Below, piece after piece: positions 11,340-23,151 of a stretch of 64,000 nt of DNA. Under the pieces are notes generated by a model, which saw only the letters and a list, made by a program, of their open reading frames with translations, was not told where the DNA came from and did not search any database. The number at the start of each line of letters is the position of its first letter. The first letter of the stretch is position 1. The translations under genes were made by a program, and so were the position numbers. Source of the DNA: Symbiodinium sp. CCMP2592 (lineage: Eukaryota; Sar; Dinophyceae; Suessiales; Symbiodiniaceae); contig CAJNDT010000957.1 of the NCBI GenBank assembly GCA_905221615.1, positions 763,794 through 827,793 on the forward strand, read 5' to 3'.

Positions 11340-13195
11340 TCAGGGTTTTCAGGCTACCGGTAGTGGAGGTGGGCTTTCGGCGGCGGGGGCGGGGTCCCCA
11401 ATGCTTCCCTTAAAGACTACGACGACTTCGCCCATCGCGAGCTGGACTGTAGCTTTACAGAAGTCGTGAGCCTGGCCAGTCTGGTTTTGTGCAACGAGCA
11501 CTAGTACGACCCAGAATTGCATGCTTGCTGAGAACTACATACCATTGCGGGTCTGATGACGGTGAATGTTGTGCTTCGCAACATGGTCTGAGGCAAACAA
11601 CAGATGTGTAGGATAATCGGGTTAGATGCAACAGACAGATGACAATGTGACTTTTGCCGGACTGCTAGCGCTGCCGACTCAATTGAATGCATTCGGAAAG
11701 TTTGGGTAAATCGTAGTCGTTCCCCTCTCAGGATTTATTGCTGAAGCACTTTTGGACCTTCCTGGCGCTGTTCTTTCCAGTTTCTTTCCACATTCCTGAA
11801 CTTCGCAGCCCGTAGCCCCAATAGCCCGCGACCATACGAACGACAAATGAATTTAGACAGGGACAATACCTTAAGCAAAGACCAAGCAGAAGCAATGTTC
11901 GCTGGAATGACCAGGCACCCTCTTTGGACCGTCTGAAGGTACACTTACGGTGACAACAAGGGTTCACCATTCGGATTGTCTTCGATGTAACTGGCTCTAC
12001 CGCTTGCAAAGGGTTCTTGCGATGACGGTTGTTCCTCTGATATGGTAGAACCTGAGACCTGCTCCACCCCTCCTGTAACTTCGGGTTCGTCAGGGTCAGC
12101 GCACTACCGCCGCCGGTCGAGATGCGGATCGAAGAGCAACATTTTCGAGCGACCTGGCAAGCTGTACATAAGGATTTTCGATGGGTCTGATAGGTTTTTT
12201 GAGCGTGTATGGTTTCAATGGCCGTTGCACCGGGTGACTCCCAAAGCCGGCCATAAGTGGTAGGATCCTGGTTGCACCCCCTTGACCTTGGCATTTGCAT
12301 GAAGGATAACAGTCATTTTTGAGTGAGTTGGTTCTGCGATATCTACATGTCACGGAAGAAGAGGAACGGAGCATGACGACTGGATTATGCGGCTGCTGTA
12401 TGAAAAGTTGCTTCGAGGTTGCATGTTCCCTGGGACTGTTCTGGCATCATGGGGACCCCTAGGGGGTTAAGGGGATGGGGTAGGGGACTATATTTTCTTA
12501 AAGTAGGCCTTATCAGGCTTCGATCAGGTTCTTGACGGGTAAAATGCCCCCCCCTGCCCCCCTCCCCTTCCCCCCGTAAGGGTCCTACGATTGCATGTGT
12601 ACAATAGAGCAGGAGATGAAATTCGTGCGTTGAGGCCGCTATTGAACGGTTTAGGGTTTAGGGGAGGCTCATGGGCTTCGAATCATGAGGCGTGTGGCAG
12701 CGAGGTTCTGATTAATCTCGAAGCTGATTTCAGGACTACCCACAAGCTCCGGGAGTTTACGGTTTGGTCTGAAGCCAGCAATCCGAAACCTCGAAAGTTC
12801 GAAGCGAGTTTCTCAGGTGAAGTCCTGCCGAAGCATTATTGCCCTCCGAGGCATGTAGCTCGGTAGCCTTGGCATCCTCGAGGTTTGTGTTTTCTTCGCA
12901 CACCTTACGCATCTTTCACAGTGTTGGGGTATACAAAGTGCTGCGCAGTGCACTCGGACGTTCTGGGGAGCGAAGGTCCAACATCAAGATTTGTTGCATT
13001 CGTTCGTTCGACCTGTCGTGATCCTGAGCACTCTGGGCGGATGAACTATACGGTAGGCATCTTAAGCTTTGCTATAGCATTGAAGCGTTTGTCGAATGTT
13101 CATGCCTTCGAAGTGCTTGTGACCCTTGTGGCGTTTGAAGATAATTGAAAGGCGTGACTAACTCTCGCCGAAAACCCAGCTCCGAACAAGATGCA
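11340..13195. other. Unassigned region downstream of the Kelch exons
   Basis: Contains a C-rich tract (12540-12580). Several frames look mildly protein-like (around 11400-11470 and 12900-13145 on the + strand), but none has a known motif with clear splice sites. Confidence 0.3.
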
Positions 13196-13200
13196 GAAAT

Positions 13201-13302
13201 GGGAGTTTCCGAAAATAGGGGTACCTTCTTCTGGGGGTCCTTATAATAAGAATCGCACTATTTAGGGTATTACATTTGAGTCCCCTATTTTCGGAAACTC
13301 CC
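13201..13302 (+). mobile_element. Family I MITE-like element
   Basis: Terminal inverted repeats begin GGGAGTTTCCGAAAAT and end ATTTTCGGAAACTCCC. The core holds GGTACC and a TTATAATAAG palindrome with ACTATTTAGGG. AAAT lies on both sides, consistent with a 4-bp target duplication. Non-coding, so non-autonomous. Confidence 0.85.
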
Positions 13303-13305
13303 AAA

Positions 13306-13536
13306 TGGCTCACTCCTGAAATTGTAGCCCATTCAGAACCTGGCGCATCCTGGCCCTCGATTTCTGGACATGCGAACCAGCAGACAGAAAGAACGACGCC
13401 GTCTCATGCTAGCATGTCAAACCCTTTGTGCGCCCTGGGAGCCTTAGTCCAAAGAAGCCCTGAAGCGCATCTATACGAGCATGGTTGGTCAATCTTGATA
13501 AGTCGCATGACAGTTCGCGCACGTGCGTTTCTTGAA
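13306..13536 (+). CDS. Candidate exon of unknown gene
   Basis: Immediately after the element, a + frame stays open for about 77 codons with varied composition (for example NPLCALGALVQRSPEAHLYEHG). It can end at CTTGAAA|GTTGAT. The opposite strand is also open, so strand choice rests on the + bias of the window. Confidence 0.25.
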
Positions 13537-13778
13537 AGTTGATCGACCCCAATACCAACAAAAGCCACGGCTTGGCAGGGATAGGTTGCAGCAGAGATGT
13601 GATCTTGTAGCCCTAGCATACTGGCTATCTTCTTTAGTGAACCCCTAAGTGATTGTGATCCCACGGAATGTTTCACTGTCCGAGGCAACTGCTGGTGCTG
13701 GGCCGCGCTCGAAAGCCCGCCGCCGGCCGTTGGGGCCTTTATTCGCTACTTGGCAAAAGATGCCAGCAGCGGCTACTC

Positions 13779-13893
13779 AGAGGCCCAGGGGACTTAGTAA
13801 GTAGGTTTAAAAGTAGAGTTGTAAGTACCCTAAATGGAGTTACCCCAATTCTAACCCTGCTTACAACCGACTTACTAAGTCCCCTGGGCCTCT
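13779..13893. mobile_element. MITE-like element with 24-bp perfect terminal inverted repeats
   Basis: Bases 13779-13802 are the exact reverse complement of 13870-13893 (motif GGCCCAGGGGACTTAGTAAG). The core has GTAAGTACCCTAAAT and is non-coding. Total 115 bp. Single copy in this window. Confidence 0.85.
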
Positions 13894-14028
13894 AAGGAGG
13901 AAAGACCGCGAAGGAGTGTGACCATGGTGACGATGATATTTTGGGACTGATGCTTCTGATATTTATTGATAGGGCTTGGTTGCTGTGTCTTTGCCTTGGG
14001 TGAGCCTTTCGTCATTATAAGAACATAT

Positions 14029-14130
14029 GGGAGTTTCCGAAAATTAGGGGTACCCCATTCTGGGGTGCTTATAATAAGGATCCTACTATTTCGGGTGCTA
14101 TGCCAGGGCCCCCTATTTTCGGAAACTCCC
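14029..14130 (+). mobile_element. Family I MITE-like element
   Basis: Same termini and core as the 13201 copy, including GGGGTACC and a TTATAATAAGGATCCTACT core. ATAT lies directly on both sides. Confidence 0.85.
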
Positions 14131-14787
14131 ATATAAGAACTAACTGAACTGCAGTAACCAAGAGGAGACTGCACCACTAGCTCCCCGGTTTCGGGATCCA
14201 TTTCAACTGCTTTGGGGGACTGCGCGGGAAGCTTACAGAAACACAGAACGATGTCTGCTGCTTTCCGCATGGCAACTTCGACAGTCCTGCGACATTGTGT
14301 GTCACCCTCGTAGCATACAGCCCTAAAAAAGGGCCAGCAAACCACAGTTTAAACCCTAAACCACGGTTGAATGTTGGTTCCCAGCCGATGTAGCCAAAGC
14401 TGGATGTGTCTGTTTGGCTGTGGGTACTGCGGTCTTCCTGGCCAGCAAGCATGATCTCTCTAATTGCGGTCTTAGTCGTCTCTGACTCAGTCTGAGAGGG
14501 TCGGCTAGGTGTGTTTGCGTGTGGCTTCTTGCTTGAAATACAGAGGCTCAGGCCACATAATCGCGATCACAATCCCCAAACTCTAAACACCTCAAGCGGA
14601 GTTGTTGACAGCAAGAGATGTAAACCTATAAAGTCTGCACCCCTGCAATTGACGTGTGTTGGTGTTTACCGTTGCGTTTACTTGCACCTGTCCAGCTTGT
14701 GGCTCACTGGCGTCGCGGGCATGCCCAAGACTTGAAGCGAGTGACCTCGAGGCCTCATCTGACAAGTCCGAGTTGTGAGAGCGTAAT

Positions 14788-14895
14788 ATCGGGGTCTGAA
14801 TAATAATTATTCTGCTATAGACTATATTACTATATTTATAATAAGGAACTCGGGGTCTGAATAACGTTCTACTATAGAGTATAATATTATCATGA
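14788..14895. repeat. Short tandem AT-rich duplication
   Basis: CGGGGTCTGAATAA occurs twice (starting near 14789 and 14848), each followed by a CTATAG...ATATTA segment and an AGGAAC block related to Family II interiors. Probably a rearranged or nested Family II fragment. Confidence 0.45.
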
Positions 14896-15461
14896 GGAAC
14901 CCCAAAAAACCGCATAGGTAAGTCCGAGTTCTGAGAGCGCAATCCTTGAACTCCCACCTAGACACCTTGCTGCGCCTTTAGCCGAGGTTCGACTTGCAAA
15001 GTGCCTGTTGGAAGGTGGCTGCAGGGCTTTCGCGTTGCAGTGCTCATGGTTTAGGATTAGCGGTGCAGAGCACTTCAGAGAGACCTCGTTCAAAAAAGGG
15101 GGCTTAGAGTGCAGGGTTTAAAGGAGTTGTTGGGGTTCAGGATCGAATGGAGTTTCTTGCAAGTTCGTTGTCAACTGGGATTGCTTGTTGCCGGAGTCGT
15201 GTACCAAACTATCTGCAAAATACTCTAGTCTGAGACGTCAAACAACCTTTCTTAGCAGATGGACCGGCATCAGCTTAAATTTCCGCCTTTGGCTTTCGGC
15301 TTCAGGGTCTCAGCGGGGAAGTTTCTGTGCCGATGCAAGGGCGGTGCATGCGATTGCGGTGCCGTTTGTTCAGGCAAGTGTTTTGTGTGGCTGGGCTGAG
15401 GTTTGGACTCAATCAGGGGCCCTGTTGCCTGTTTATTTCCGGCCTGATACCTCGCGATTCA

Positions 15462-15593
15462 AGAGAGCTTGCGGGACTCATTCCCGCGAGAGCAGGCATT
15501 GCCAATTGTGCAGACAGCACTGTGGCGCGGCAATGCGGTCGGCTGGGTGACAAGGCTGCCAGACGGCACGGAGGAGCCGATAACAGTTCGCTG
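15462..15593 (+). CDS. Orphan exon, unknown protein
   Basis: A highly protein-like frame, rich in G/C-ending codons, reads ESLRDSFPREQALPIVQTAL followed by WRGNAVGWVTRLPDGTEEPI, and ends at CGCTGCTG|GTTTTG. An upstream in-frame stop near 15443 places the acceptor at TTCAAG or CAAGAG around 15460. No family recognised. A Family I fragment begins just after the donor. Confidence 0.45.
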
Positions 15594-15792
15594 CTGGTTT
15601 TGCCTGGGGGTACCTTCATATTCCCAAATAGTAGGATCCTTCTCATAAGGACCCCAAAAAATAAGGACGGTGGCAATTTAGCTTGGCAGCATTGTTGCAG
15701 TCGTTGGTTGTGCTTGTAGCCTGCTTCGTCTCGATTGGAGGAGTTGTGGGTTCATGGTGGCCACATGGAGCCGGGAAGTGCCTTGACTGCAT

Positions 15793-15877
15793 AGGGGATC
15801 CCAATATGGTATCCTAAATAGTAGGATCCCTATTATAAGGACCCCAAAATAAGGCACCCTAATTTTCAGAAACTCCC
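15793..15877 (+). mobile_element. Family I fragment (a second fragment at 15605-15665)
   Basis: Shares the core AAATAGTAGGATCC...TTATAAGGACCCC and the right terminus TTTTCAGAAACTCCC with Family I but lacks the left terminal repeat. The 15605-15665 piece keeps only GGTACC and the core. Confidence 0.6.
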
Positions 15878-15951
15878 ATATAGCCTGGGACGTCTGTCCA
15901 GTCGTGCAGGCAGCTCCCAAGGCAGACCAGCCATGCTCTTCATCATCCACG

Positions 15952-15970
15952 GTTTAGGGTTTAGGGTTCA
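15952..15970. repeat. TTTAGGG interstitial units
   Basis: Two to three telomere-type units, here in TTTAGGG orientation. Confidence 0.8.
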
Positions 15971-16314
15971 GTATGTTCACCAATGCCTACCGTGAGCCAA
16001 GAAGAAATGCTGTGTGTGTGTGTTGCGTTTCGGTGGATCTGGTTTGGAGGCCTTTTCAGCGTCGCTATGATGCAGTCTTTACAGCGTTTCATCATGGCTC
16101 ATCTCAACTCCATTGCATGCAGGGGTACATGCTCGTTGCTGCATTGACAGGTGTCGTGCAGAACTTGTTTCCTGAAATGCAGCTAGTACATGCTAGTACC
16201 AGAAGTAGTGTTGCATGTTTGGTTGTCAACTCGGCTGGTTAAACGATGTGTCTCCCCTAGCTGGTGATTTTTCTGCGTCGTACGACCAATCCGTTTAACC
16301 CTCATATTATATAC

Positions 16315-16415
16315 AGACATATACACATGTGTATATATATATATATATATACAGAAAGCGCCATATATATTTACATATATAAAAGTATATATATATATAT
16401 ATATATATACATATA
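16315..16415. repeat. (TA)n / ATAC microsatellite pair
   Basis: Two TA-rich runs separated by a short unique segment. Confidence 0.9.
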
Positions 16416-16449
16416 TGTTACATACGACCCTCGAGCCCAATGTCAGGTC

Positions 16450-17560
16450 GTGAGGCCCAGCAGCGGGTGCTTTCGCTGAATTCCGAGCCCTCCACGCTTC
16501 TTCAGCGCACCGCGCGTTGCATCCAGGCTTCCGTTTCGGGGTACAGGCACTTAGGGGCGCCAGGGTATCAGGATTTGTAATTGTTTATAGGTAGAGTATA
16601 GCGGTTTATGGGAACTCGAGGGTGTTACGATGTTAGGGTTGATAATGGTCTTTAGGTTAAAACATGAGAGATTCTTGAAAAGGCTCTAGGGGCTCCGCTC
16701 GGGAATATGGAACAAAAATCACCCGAGGTGTCGATGAATGTGTACGTACTATAGGCCATTAAGTAGTTGTGTGTTTGCTCTTTGTCCGTCTCCGGGTACT
16801 TGCAATAAGTCAGTATGCAAGCCGGTAAGCCAAGCTAAAGCCCTTAACACGAGTCCGTAAAGAGAGTTCAGTTCAGCGCTGCTCTTACAGTAGCCACTGC
16901 ACTTCTGGTTAAAGCCTACAAGCCATTCGATGGAATAGTGCTCGGACCGCTAAAGGAGCAAATGTCGGTAATCTAATTATACAGAATGTTAGGCCTTGTC
17001 AGTAATTAAAGGGTAGCAAATATGGTTAGAAACCCACCTCGTGAAAATGTCTCATTGAACGACATCTCCTTTCAGGGTTCTTCGAGGGTTTTGGAGTTTG
17101 CGGCAATCAGGCCATATGCCATGTTGCAAATCCCGTTGAAAACAGAGTAAAGATGATGATCGTCGTGATTTCCTGCACTCTATCCTACGTGTTACACCCC
17201 AAAGCACAAATCACCAGGATGGTTTTCCAACTTTCTCGCAGTCACTGCACGTTCTAATGCTTCATTCCCCCCTTTCCCCCAAATCCCTGAGCGTCAGGCT
17301 TTGCCGCCTGAGAACCTGAAGCTTGTTTTCTCGTATCTCTGTGGCCATGTTCTGGACGTGCTTTGAGGCGAATCCTGAATGTAAACCGAAGAGCCCGGAA
17401 CGATAAATCTTAAACCTTCGCTCCGGGAAACCTTGCTTCTGGGATGAGCTGCAATATGGGGGGGGGGCTTGTAATCCTATGCTATGCACAAAAGATGAAA
17501 GCTTAAGGCTAGGCTCGTGTTTCCATCCTTGCCCACATCTCCGCCATGTTCTAGCGATGA
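16450..17560. other. Unassigned region
   Basis: No exon or repeat could be supported apart from a run of G near 17458-17467. Confidence 0.35.
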
Positions 17561-17561
17561 G

Positions 17562-17781
17562 TGGCCGCTTAGACGTTTTGACTTGCTTCAAACTAAACCA
17601 GCCTCTGACTAGTCTGATGTACTAAAACGTCGCATGGAGTCACGAATTCGTAGCAACTGCTACAGTTTCAGCTACTCCGTACCCCACTACTCCGCGGGAC
17701 TCTGCTGGGCCGCTGAGACGTTTTGACTTGCTTCAAACTAAACCAGCTCTGACTAATCTGATTTACTAAAACGTCGCATGG
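17562..17781 (+). repeat. Direct duplication of a ~72-bp unit
   Basis: 17562-17637 and 17711-17781 are near-identical (GACGTTTTGACTTGCTTCAA...AAAACGTCGCATGG) and separated by about 73 bp. Each unit begins GACGTTTT and ends AAAACGTC, so it is itself a small inverted-repeat element. Confidence 0.8.
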
Positions 17782-17847
17782 GCAGCCACTGGGATTCCAT
17801 CGCCTCGAGAAGCCACAGAGTGCGATCTAAGAGTTGTAAAACCCAAA

Positions 17848-17948
17848 AGGCTCCGTGTACCTTTATCGTAGCTACTTGGGCCTTAAAGGGGTCCCTATAT
17901 AGGTACTTTAAGGCCTAGCTATATACTATATGGGTGCATGGAGCCTTA
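17848..17948. mobile_element. Palindromic MITE-like element (same family as 30033-30127)
   Basis: Imperfect termini AAGGCTCCGTGTACC and GGGTGCATGGAGCCTT surround a core with CCTATATAGG. Termini and the TATATG segment before the right arm match the element in the dioxygenase-gene intron at 30033. Confidence 0.6.
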
Positions 17949-18054
17949 GGGAAAGGAGGCCTCACTTCCCAGATCCCACTCTGAACATGCAGTGACAAAG
18001 ACAATCACTGGATGTTCAGTCTGCGAAAGCTGCCCTAGGAGGCTCCGTTACCGG

Positions 18055-18117
18055 TTACTGTAGGAACCTGACTAAGAAACCTTGGGCCATTCTGAGGGTT
18101 TCTTAATCAGGTGCCTA
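18055..18117. mobile_element. Short copy of the 57452-57564 palindromic family
   Basis: TGTAGGAACCTGACTAAGAA and its reverse-complement arm GGGTTTCTTAATCAGG face each other across a ~20-bp loop. The arms match the fuller element at 57452 but the centre is deleted. Confidence 0.65.
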
Positions 18118-18239
18118 TATTACTTGTGCGAAAGGGTCTAGGGGGTCTAGAGTTCGGTGTTTGGGATTTGGTCTTGGGGCTTCGGGTTTAGGGCTTAGGG
18201 CTTCGGTTTTAGGGTGCGGGTTTTTGTACCCTGCATACT

Positions 18240-20600
18240 ATTCCTTAGGGTTCCTTATTATAACTGTACAATAAAGGAGCCGAAGATCTTGTTCCTATTA
18301 TTAATTCCCTACATTACCGGAGTCCTCCTGGGTTTGGGAGCAGACGATCGTACGGATCGGGCACTCACCGGTGGAGAGAAGCTTCATCCTCTGTGTACGC
18401 TGCAGAGTAGTTCGTGATTGACATTCTGTCGAGCATTATCCAGCATGTATAGAAGCTAAACTCATCTAGTCGCGACGGCCCCTATGCCGAATGTTGAGGC
18501 TTTTGAGGTTTGCCAGCAACAGTTTTTATCGAGCTTCCCAGACCCTGAGCCGCAGCAGCCTAAGCCCAGAAGCAAACTCTTAAAGCCTTGCAGCCCTTGT
18601 TCCAGATGGACTCAGATAGATCCCTCAGCCTGAGACCCTGAAGAGCTGAGTTTTGTCCATAGGCCGTCGGCAAAGTTCTTGTGCTCTACTACTGTACTAC
18701 CGGAAGATGTACTTGAAGGAAAGGATGTCTAGTCCTCTCAACCGGTGAGTTGCCGTCTGCATTTGTTGTCAGCCGCATGGAGATGCATGGTCGGCAATGA
18801 GCAGCGGAGGACTTTTCGTAGGGGTACCTAGAAATACTTTTTAATTTTTGGTCATTATAATCCCTAAGAAACAGCTAAGATTACAACTTTTGCCCTCCAA
18901 AAGCTGCCCGGCCTCGGTGCGGTTTAGGGCAGTTTAGTGTCAAAAGGAGGCGTTGACAATTTAGCGCTTGTGGTGAGCTGCAATCGGCTGCACCGCAAGC
19001 AAGGGCGGTCAGGCACCCCAACAACAAGAAGTGTATTAAGAATTACTGTGAAAATGCACCCCGCCGGAGTACGTGAACCACTGGCATGCATGCATGCATA
19101 GGTACGAGGCATACCAGATCTAGCTATCTGAGCTTGGTATTTGCACTATTTATGTTCGCTCTTGCAAACGGACACACTACCGTATTCCGTGTATCAGTTG
19201 GTTCTCTGGGCACAGCTTCCCGCACAGCAGCTTACAGTTTCCGTTTCAGAGGACGACAGCCATGCGGCAAAGCATTCGGACTTGGCCTAAGGTTGCCGAA
19301 GCGGTTGAGGGGTTTAACGAGAGGCATTGAGAGGATTTTTCGCTCACGATATATCCGGAGGCCAAGCGAATGTTCTGCTGAAGATGTTCCTTACAGGGTT
19401 GTGTTTCTCTAGACGCCCGAATTCGGGGGAAAAAGATGGTCGTCATCTCTTTGACGACCTGAGGTTGAAGAGTATTACAGGGACCTTAACATGTCGAACT
19501 TCTCAAGTTGGCTACAAGGCGACGGCACTAAACCCCTAAAACCTAAACCCTATAATGCGGGCTTCGTCCGTGCCAAGTAGGAGGGAAAAACCCCTATAAG
19601 ACGAAAGCAGTACTAGCATTCCGGATCAAGGCCGGAAAGGCAGTTTTCATTTCTCGTGGGAAGGGGCGATTTTTCCTCTGCGGAGGTTTAGCATAGAGCT
19701 GCCGTTTGCTGGGTTTGGGGTTAACAAGGTTAACAACAGGTCGGCCTGTTATAGAAGAATCTAAACAGGTGACGGTTTTGGTGGAAAGAAGGGGCGACGA
19801 TGGTGGTATTTTGTGTATAAAAGTAGGTGCCGGCCTTTTATGCTAGGCCTGCTATTTTAGGCCTCTGGCTCAAGATCCAGTCGCTTCGCAGGGCACTTCA
19901 GACGACTTAGAAGCAGCCAACCAAGCAGCCCTTCGTTGGACGTGGCATGTGGCCGAATGTGCCTAAGCCCGAGGATGTCAGGGATTTGGCAGTACAAACA
20001 CCGGGCTGGAAATGACTCCGAAAGCTGACATGACACTTCAGACATTTTGTGGAACGCACATACCGTCACATGCCCCTTCAGCCCCGCTACGTCATCATTC
20101 AACAGAAGATGGCACTTGCTCCCTAGAAGGCAGACAGCGCCTGGCTTTCTCCACAACATAGTCTAGCTTGCTGCTAGTTGAAGCGCCGTAGAGAGCTCAA
20201 TCGAAGAGCCGATGACGCTGTCGTCCAGGCCGCATTTTGGGTTTGGCGTGCTGAGTCTTTACATTGCTGCTTTGCTGCTTCCCTCAGCCAGGAAACGTTT
20301 ACTTTGGGAGGGAGGCGAAACCGATGCGAGTTGCGCACAAGTTCCTGGAGCTACCAGTAGCAGCCACTAGTAGCGATTAGTACTTTGTAGTGATCACTGA
20401 GTGCATGCGTACCGTGTGTATAGCAGAATAACGCAGTGCCATCCTGCATGCTAGTTCTCCTCATACACAAATGTTCGGTATTGGTGTTGCTATGTCATGA
20501 TGCATGTTGACATCAACAGTCAAGCACTGCAAGTGCGTCAAACTCAAGGCAGCCAAGCTTTTCGCTTCCATCACACACATCACGTACCTCTAAGAACCAT
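18240..20600. other. Mostly unassigned, two weak exon candidates
   Basis: 19455-19575 (+) reads EEYYRDLNMSNFSSWLQGDG after a stop. 19860-19969 (+) reads LAQDPVASQGTSDDLEAANQ and onward to a stop. Both look protein-like but have no recognised family or firm splice sites, and the second is also open on the minus strand. Confidence 0.25.
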
Positions 20601-20654
20601 CCCGGCCCCAGAAGCACCCGAGGTTCGCTCTTGAGAGATGATGCAGCAGAAATC

Positions 20655-20732
20655 CTTAATACAGGGGGCCTTAATGATAATTCTACCTATGTTAGTTTGG
20701 GGGTTCCTCATTATAGTTAGAGTATAATGCTG
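20655..20732 (+). mobile_element. Family II MITE-like element, right end lost
   Basis: Begins GGGGGCCTTAATGATAATT, continues through TTTGGGGGTTCCTCATTATA and the TATAATG segment, then diverges before the usual GGGCCCC terminus. Confidence 0.6.
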
Positions 20733-21275
20733 TCGTGACCAGGATGCCGCGGCTCCCTCGACGATCCTGGAGAAGGCGAAGATAGTTTGGAAGGAACTTC
20801 GAACTCGGAAAGTCAAATGACAGCGTGCGAAGCTTTAGCTTTTGGTATGAGACATCAGTTCCACGTCAAAGCACGGTTTGGAGTGTAGGGTTTACCTACA
20901 GTCTCTATTGTAGTTCCTTATTCCCTTTTTGGCTATCCAAAATCTCTACTATCGGATCCTAACCCTAAAACTTGTTGACCAAAAAACAAGAAATTCAATG
21001 GAGACTCTAGCTATGCAGAGTTTCTTTCGGAGACCTTGCGGAAAGCACTATTTCGGACTTGCAGGGTTCCTATGGCTTTATGTGAGTTCGATCGCACTCT
21101 GTAAGCTGGTCTGCACCGTGCTGTCTTCGGCTCAGAATTTGGGCGCCCGAAGTCTCAGACCCTTCATCTATTCTAAGGCTTAGGGTTAAGGGGACCCTAA
21201 ATACACTCCAAGTCCGTGCTTAAAGAAAGGGGACCCTAAATCCCGAATCCAGAGAGTCCACCCGGAGTCAGCGCT

Positions 21276-21383
21276 ATGGTCACTGCCACCACCGACGCTC
21301 CGTCGCGCAGCGCTGGTTTGCGGAAGCCGACGCAGCGTACGACGCCGCAGCACTGGGCCTTCCACGGAGCATACGCTCCAGTG
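21276..21383 (+). CDS. Carotenoid cleavage dioxygenase-like gene, first coding exon
   Basis: ATG opens MVTATTDAPSRSAGLRKPTQ, then HWAFHGAYAPV, matching the N-terminal 'L-x-G-N-x-A-P-V' signature of the carotenoid oxygenase/RPE65 family. No clear targeting peptide. The frame continues DEE, but a GA donor at CCAGTG|GATGAG joins in phase to the next exon; a GT or GC donor 20-40 bp later is possible. The family cleaves carotenoid or stilbene double bonds at a His4-iron centre. Confidence 0.65.
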
Positions 21384-21551
21384 GATGAGGAGTGCATTCT
21401 GCTGTATGGCCTGATGTTCTGCAAGCGTAGATGCGGCATAAACAGCCCGTAACCTATAAGGTGACCTAAAACCTACAACTCATAGTCTGCACTAGTACAT
21501 AAGTCGACTAACGAAGAACCAGACCCTAAAGCGCACTGCTGCAACTTGCAG

Positions 21552-21634
21552 GAAATCTTTCAGGTCGCCAAGATTCGTGAGGGTTCACTGCCAGCAGACC
21601 TGTCGGGAACTTTCATCCGAAATGGACCGAGCCT
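21552..21634 (+). CDS. Carotenoid cleavage dioxygenase-like gene, exon with RNGP motif
   Basis: After ACTTGCAG the frame reads EIFQVAKIREGSLPADLSGT followed by FIRNGPSL, the unmistakable 'G-x-(L/I)P-x-x-L-x-G-x-(F/Y)-x-R-N-G-P' block of the family. A stop follows at 21636, so the donor lies in AGCCTCG|GCTGAC (GC type) or slightly earlier. Confidence 0.8.
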
Positions 21635-21639
21635 CGGCT

Positions 21640-22885
21640 GACACGATGTCATCTCATCAACATTATTGTTCTTTTGTTGGCTTTAAGGGCGCAGAAGTAG
21701 GGTCAGAGGAGCTTGTCATGAAACATTGCAGTGGCAAGAGGATCCTGCAGGAGTGTCCAGGTGTCGTAGGCACCCTGTTAGGCCAACAGACGCGCGGTTC
21801 GGATAGCGGCTGAGTACCGAATCAAGCCCTTTTCTACAAGTCTCAAGTCGCAACTGTACAACCCGCCACCACCATTACCAGCATCCTACTCGACTACAAA
21901 GAGGGACAGCGACAGGGACGCGGACAGGCAGGAACAAATGAGAAGCATAAGTAGCTTTTGCCACTCACATCAACAAATGGCAGGAAGCTCCACCAACATA
22001 CACCTCCGTCTATCAGGCTAGTGCCTATTTTGGCTCCGCAGTTGCCCTTCTGTCACCCATACAAGGGAGTCTGAGCCCTTCGAATGTCAAACCACTCAGG
22101 CTCACACAAGGATTGCTTCATATTTGCCCGCACTTTTGCTGCTACTGGTAACCCTGGAACACCGAAGGAAGGAATGTAAGTCACGTTTGTAAGAGGAAGA
22201 GCGCAAGTGTATAGTGCCTTTTTTTGGTGCCTCTTGACATGCCAGAAATTGATCTCCGGTTGCCATCACTGCCAAGGAGTTCGGTGGTTCTTCCTGAGGC
22301 TGAGGATGGCCTAACAGGTCTAGGCATTCGGGTTCATTCCAGCAACCTGTCTTCGACAAGGCAATCGCGCACCCAGTGTAAAGACCCCAGGTCATGTTTT
22401 GGATTGTAAGGTTATTCCGATATGTATGTGCAGGACATTTGGGCGCCTTGTCTATCAGCCTTTGTATCAGGTATCGGTTCTGGTCGTCAGATCAATCCTG
22501 CAGGAAGCCTGTTGTGCGCTGTTCATGTACTTAAATTTGGCTTAGAACTCAGCAACTGGCAGGGGTTTCCTCTGAAAACCGAGAGTTGATCCTCTGAAAG
22601 ACAGGAACCCCTTGTGGAATCTCCCTGCGGAGACATCGAACTGGCATTGGTTCTTTGGCGCTGGAAGCTCGTCTGATTGGTTTCATTAGCTTTTCGGGTT
22701 CATGCAGTCTGACCCAGCTGAGTGATTTGAGTGGGTACATTCTCGCAGGTTTGGCTCTTTAGGATGTCACGTTTTTTTTGAATTTCAAGTTGTTGGTTTC
22801 GCCTGTGCTCCAGGTTCTTGTCGGTGGTGTCACCCCTAAGCAAGGCCCGTGTTCTCTAGACAAACAGAGATGTGAAAAAGTCTCG
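21640..22885. other. Dioxygenase-gene intron(s), one exon not found
   Basis: The family segment between RNGP and GMVHA (the F-D-G-D-G region) should lie here but I could not locate it with confidence. A frame around 22224-22310 ending in PEAEDG before a GC dinucleotide is a weak candidate. Confidence 0.3.
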
Positions 22886-22889
22886 GCAG

Positions 22890-23003
22890 GAATGGTCCAT
22901 GCGCTGCGCATCAAAGATGGGCAAGCTGTGTACCAGAACCATTACCTGCGGACAAAGCAGTTTCTGGCAGACCAGGCACACGGGGGGCCGGTCTACGATG
23001 CTT
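22890..23003 (+). CDS. Carotenoid cleavage dioxygenase-like gene, exon with GMVHA motif
   Basis: The acceptor TCGGCAG precedes GMVHALRIKDGQAVYQNHYL, then RTKQFLADQAHGGPVYDA. This matches the family block 'D-G-M-V-H-A-...-Y-x-x-R-Y-V-R-T-x-x-F'. The best in-phase donor is GATGCTT|GTCGGC; a GC donor at GACCAG|GCACAC is an alternative. A Family I element starts 37 bp downstream. Confidence 0.8.
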
Positions 23004-23039
23004 GTCGGCATGTTAGTCTAAGTGAGACTTGCACGACAT

Positions 23040-23151
23040 GGGACTTTCCCAAAATAAGGGACCCTAGTAGTATGAAATAGAGTACCCCAAGTACTAGGAT
23101 CCCTATTATAAGGACCCCAAAGCAAGGTACCCCTAATTTTCGGAAACTCCC
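23040..23151 (+). mobile_element. Family I MITE-like element in dioxygenase intron
   Basis: Begins GGGACTTTCCCAAAATAAGG and ends TTTTCGGAAACTCCC, with GGTACC now near the right end, so the core is in the opposite orientation to the 13201 copy. ACAT flanks both ends, a 4-bp target duplication. Confidence 0.85.

Noticed and set aside
13875..14345. 156-codon minus-strand frame with a MDPETGELVV segment
   Set aside because: Runs through two palindromic elements; the + strand is also open; the segment lacks the His-Pro of the dioxygenase block it resembles.
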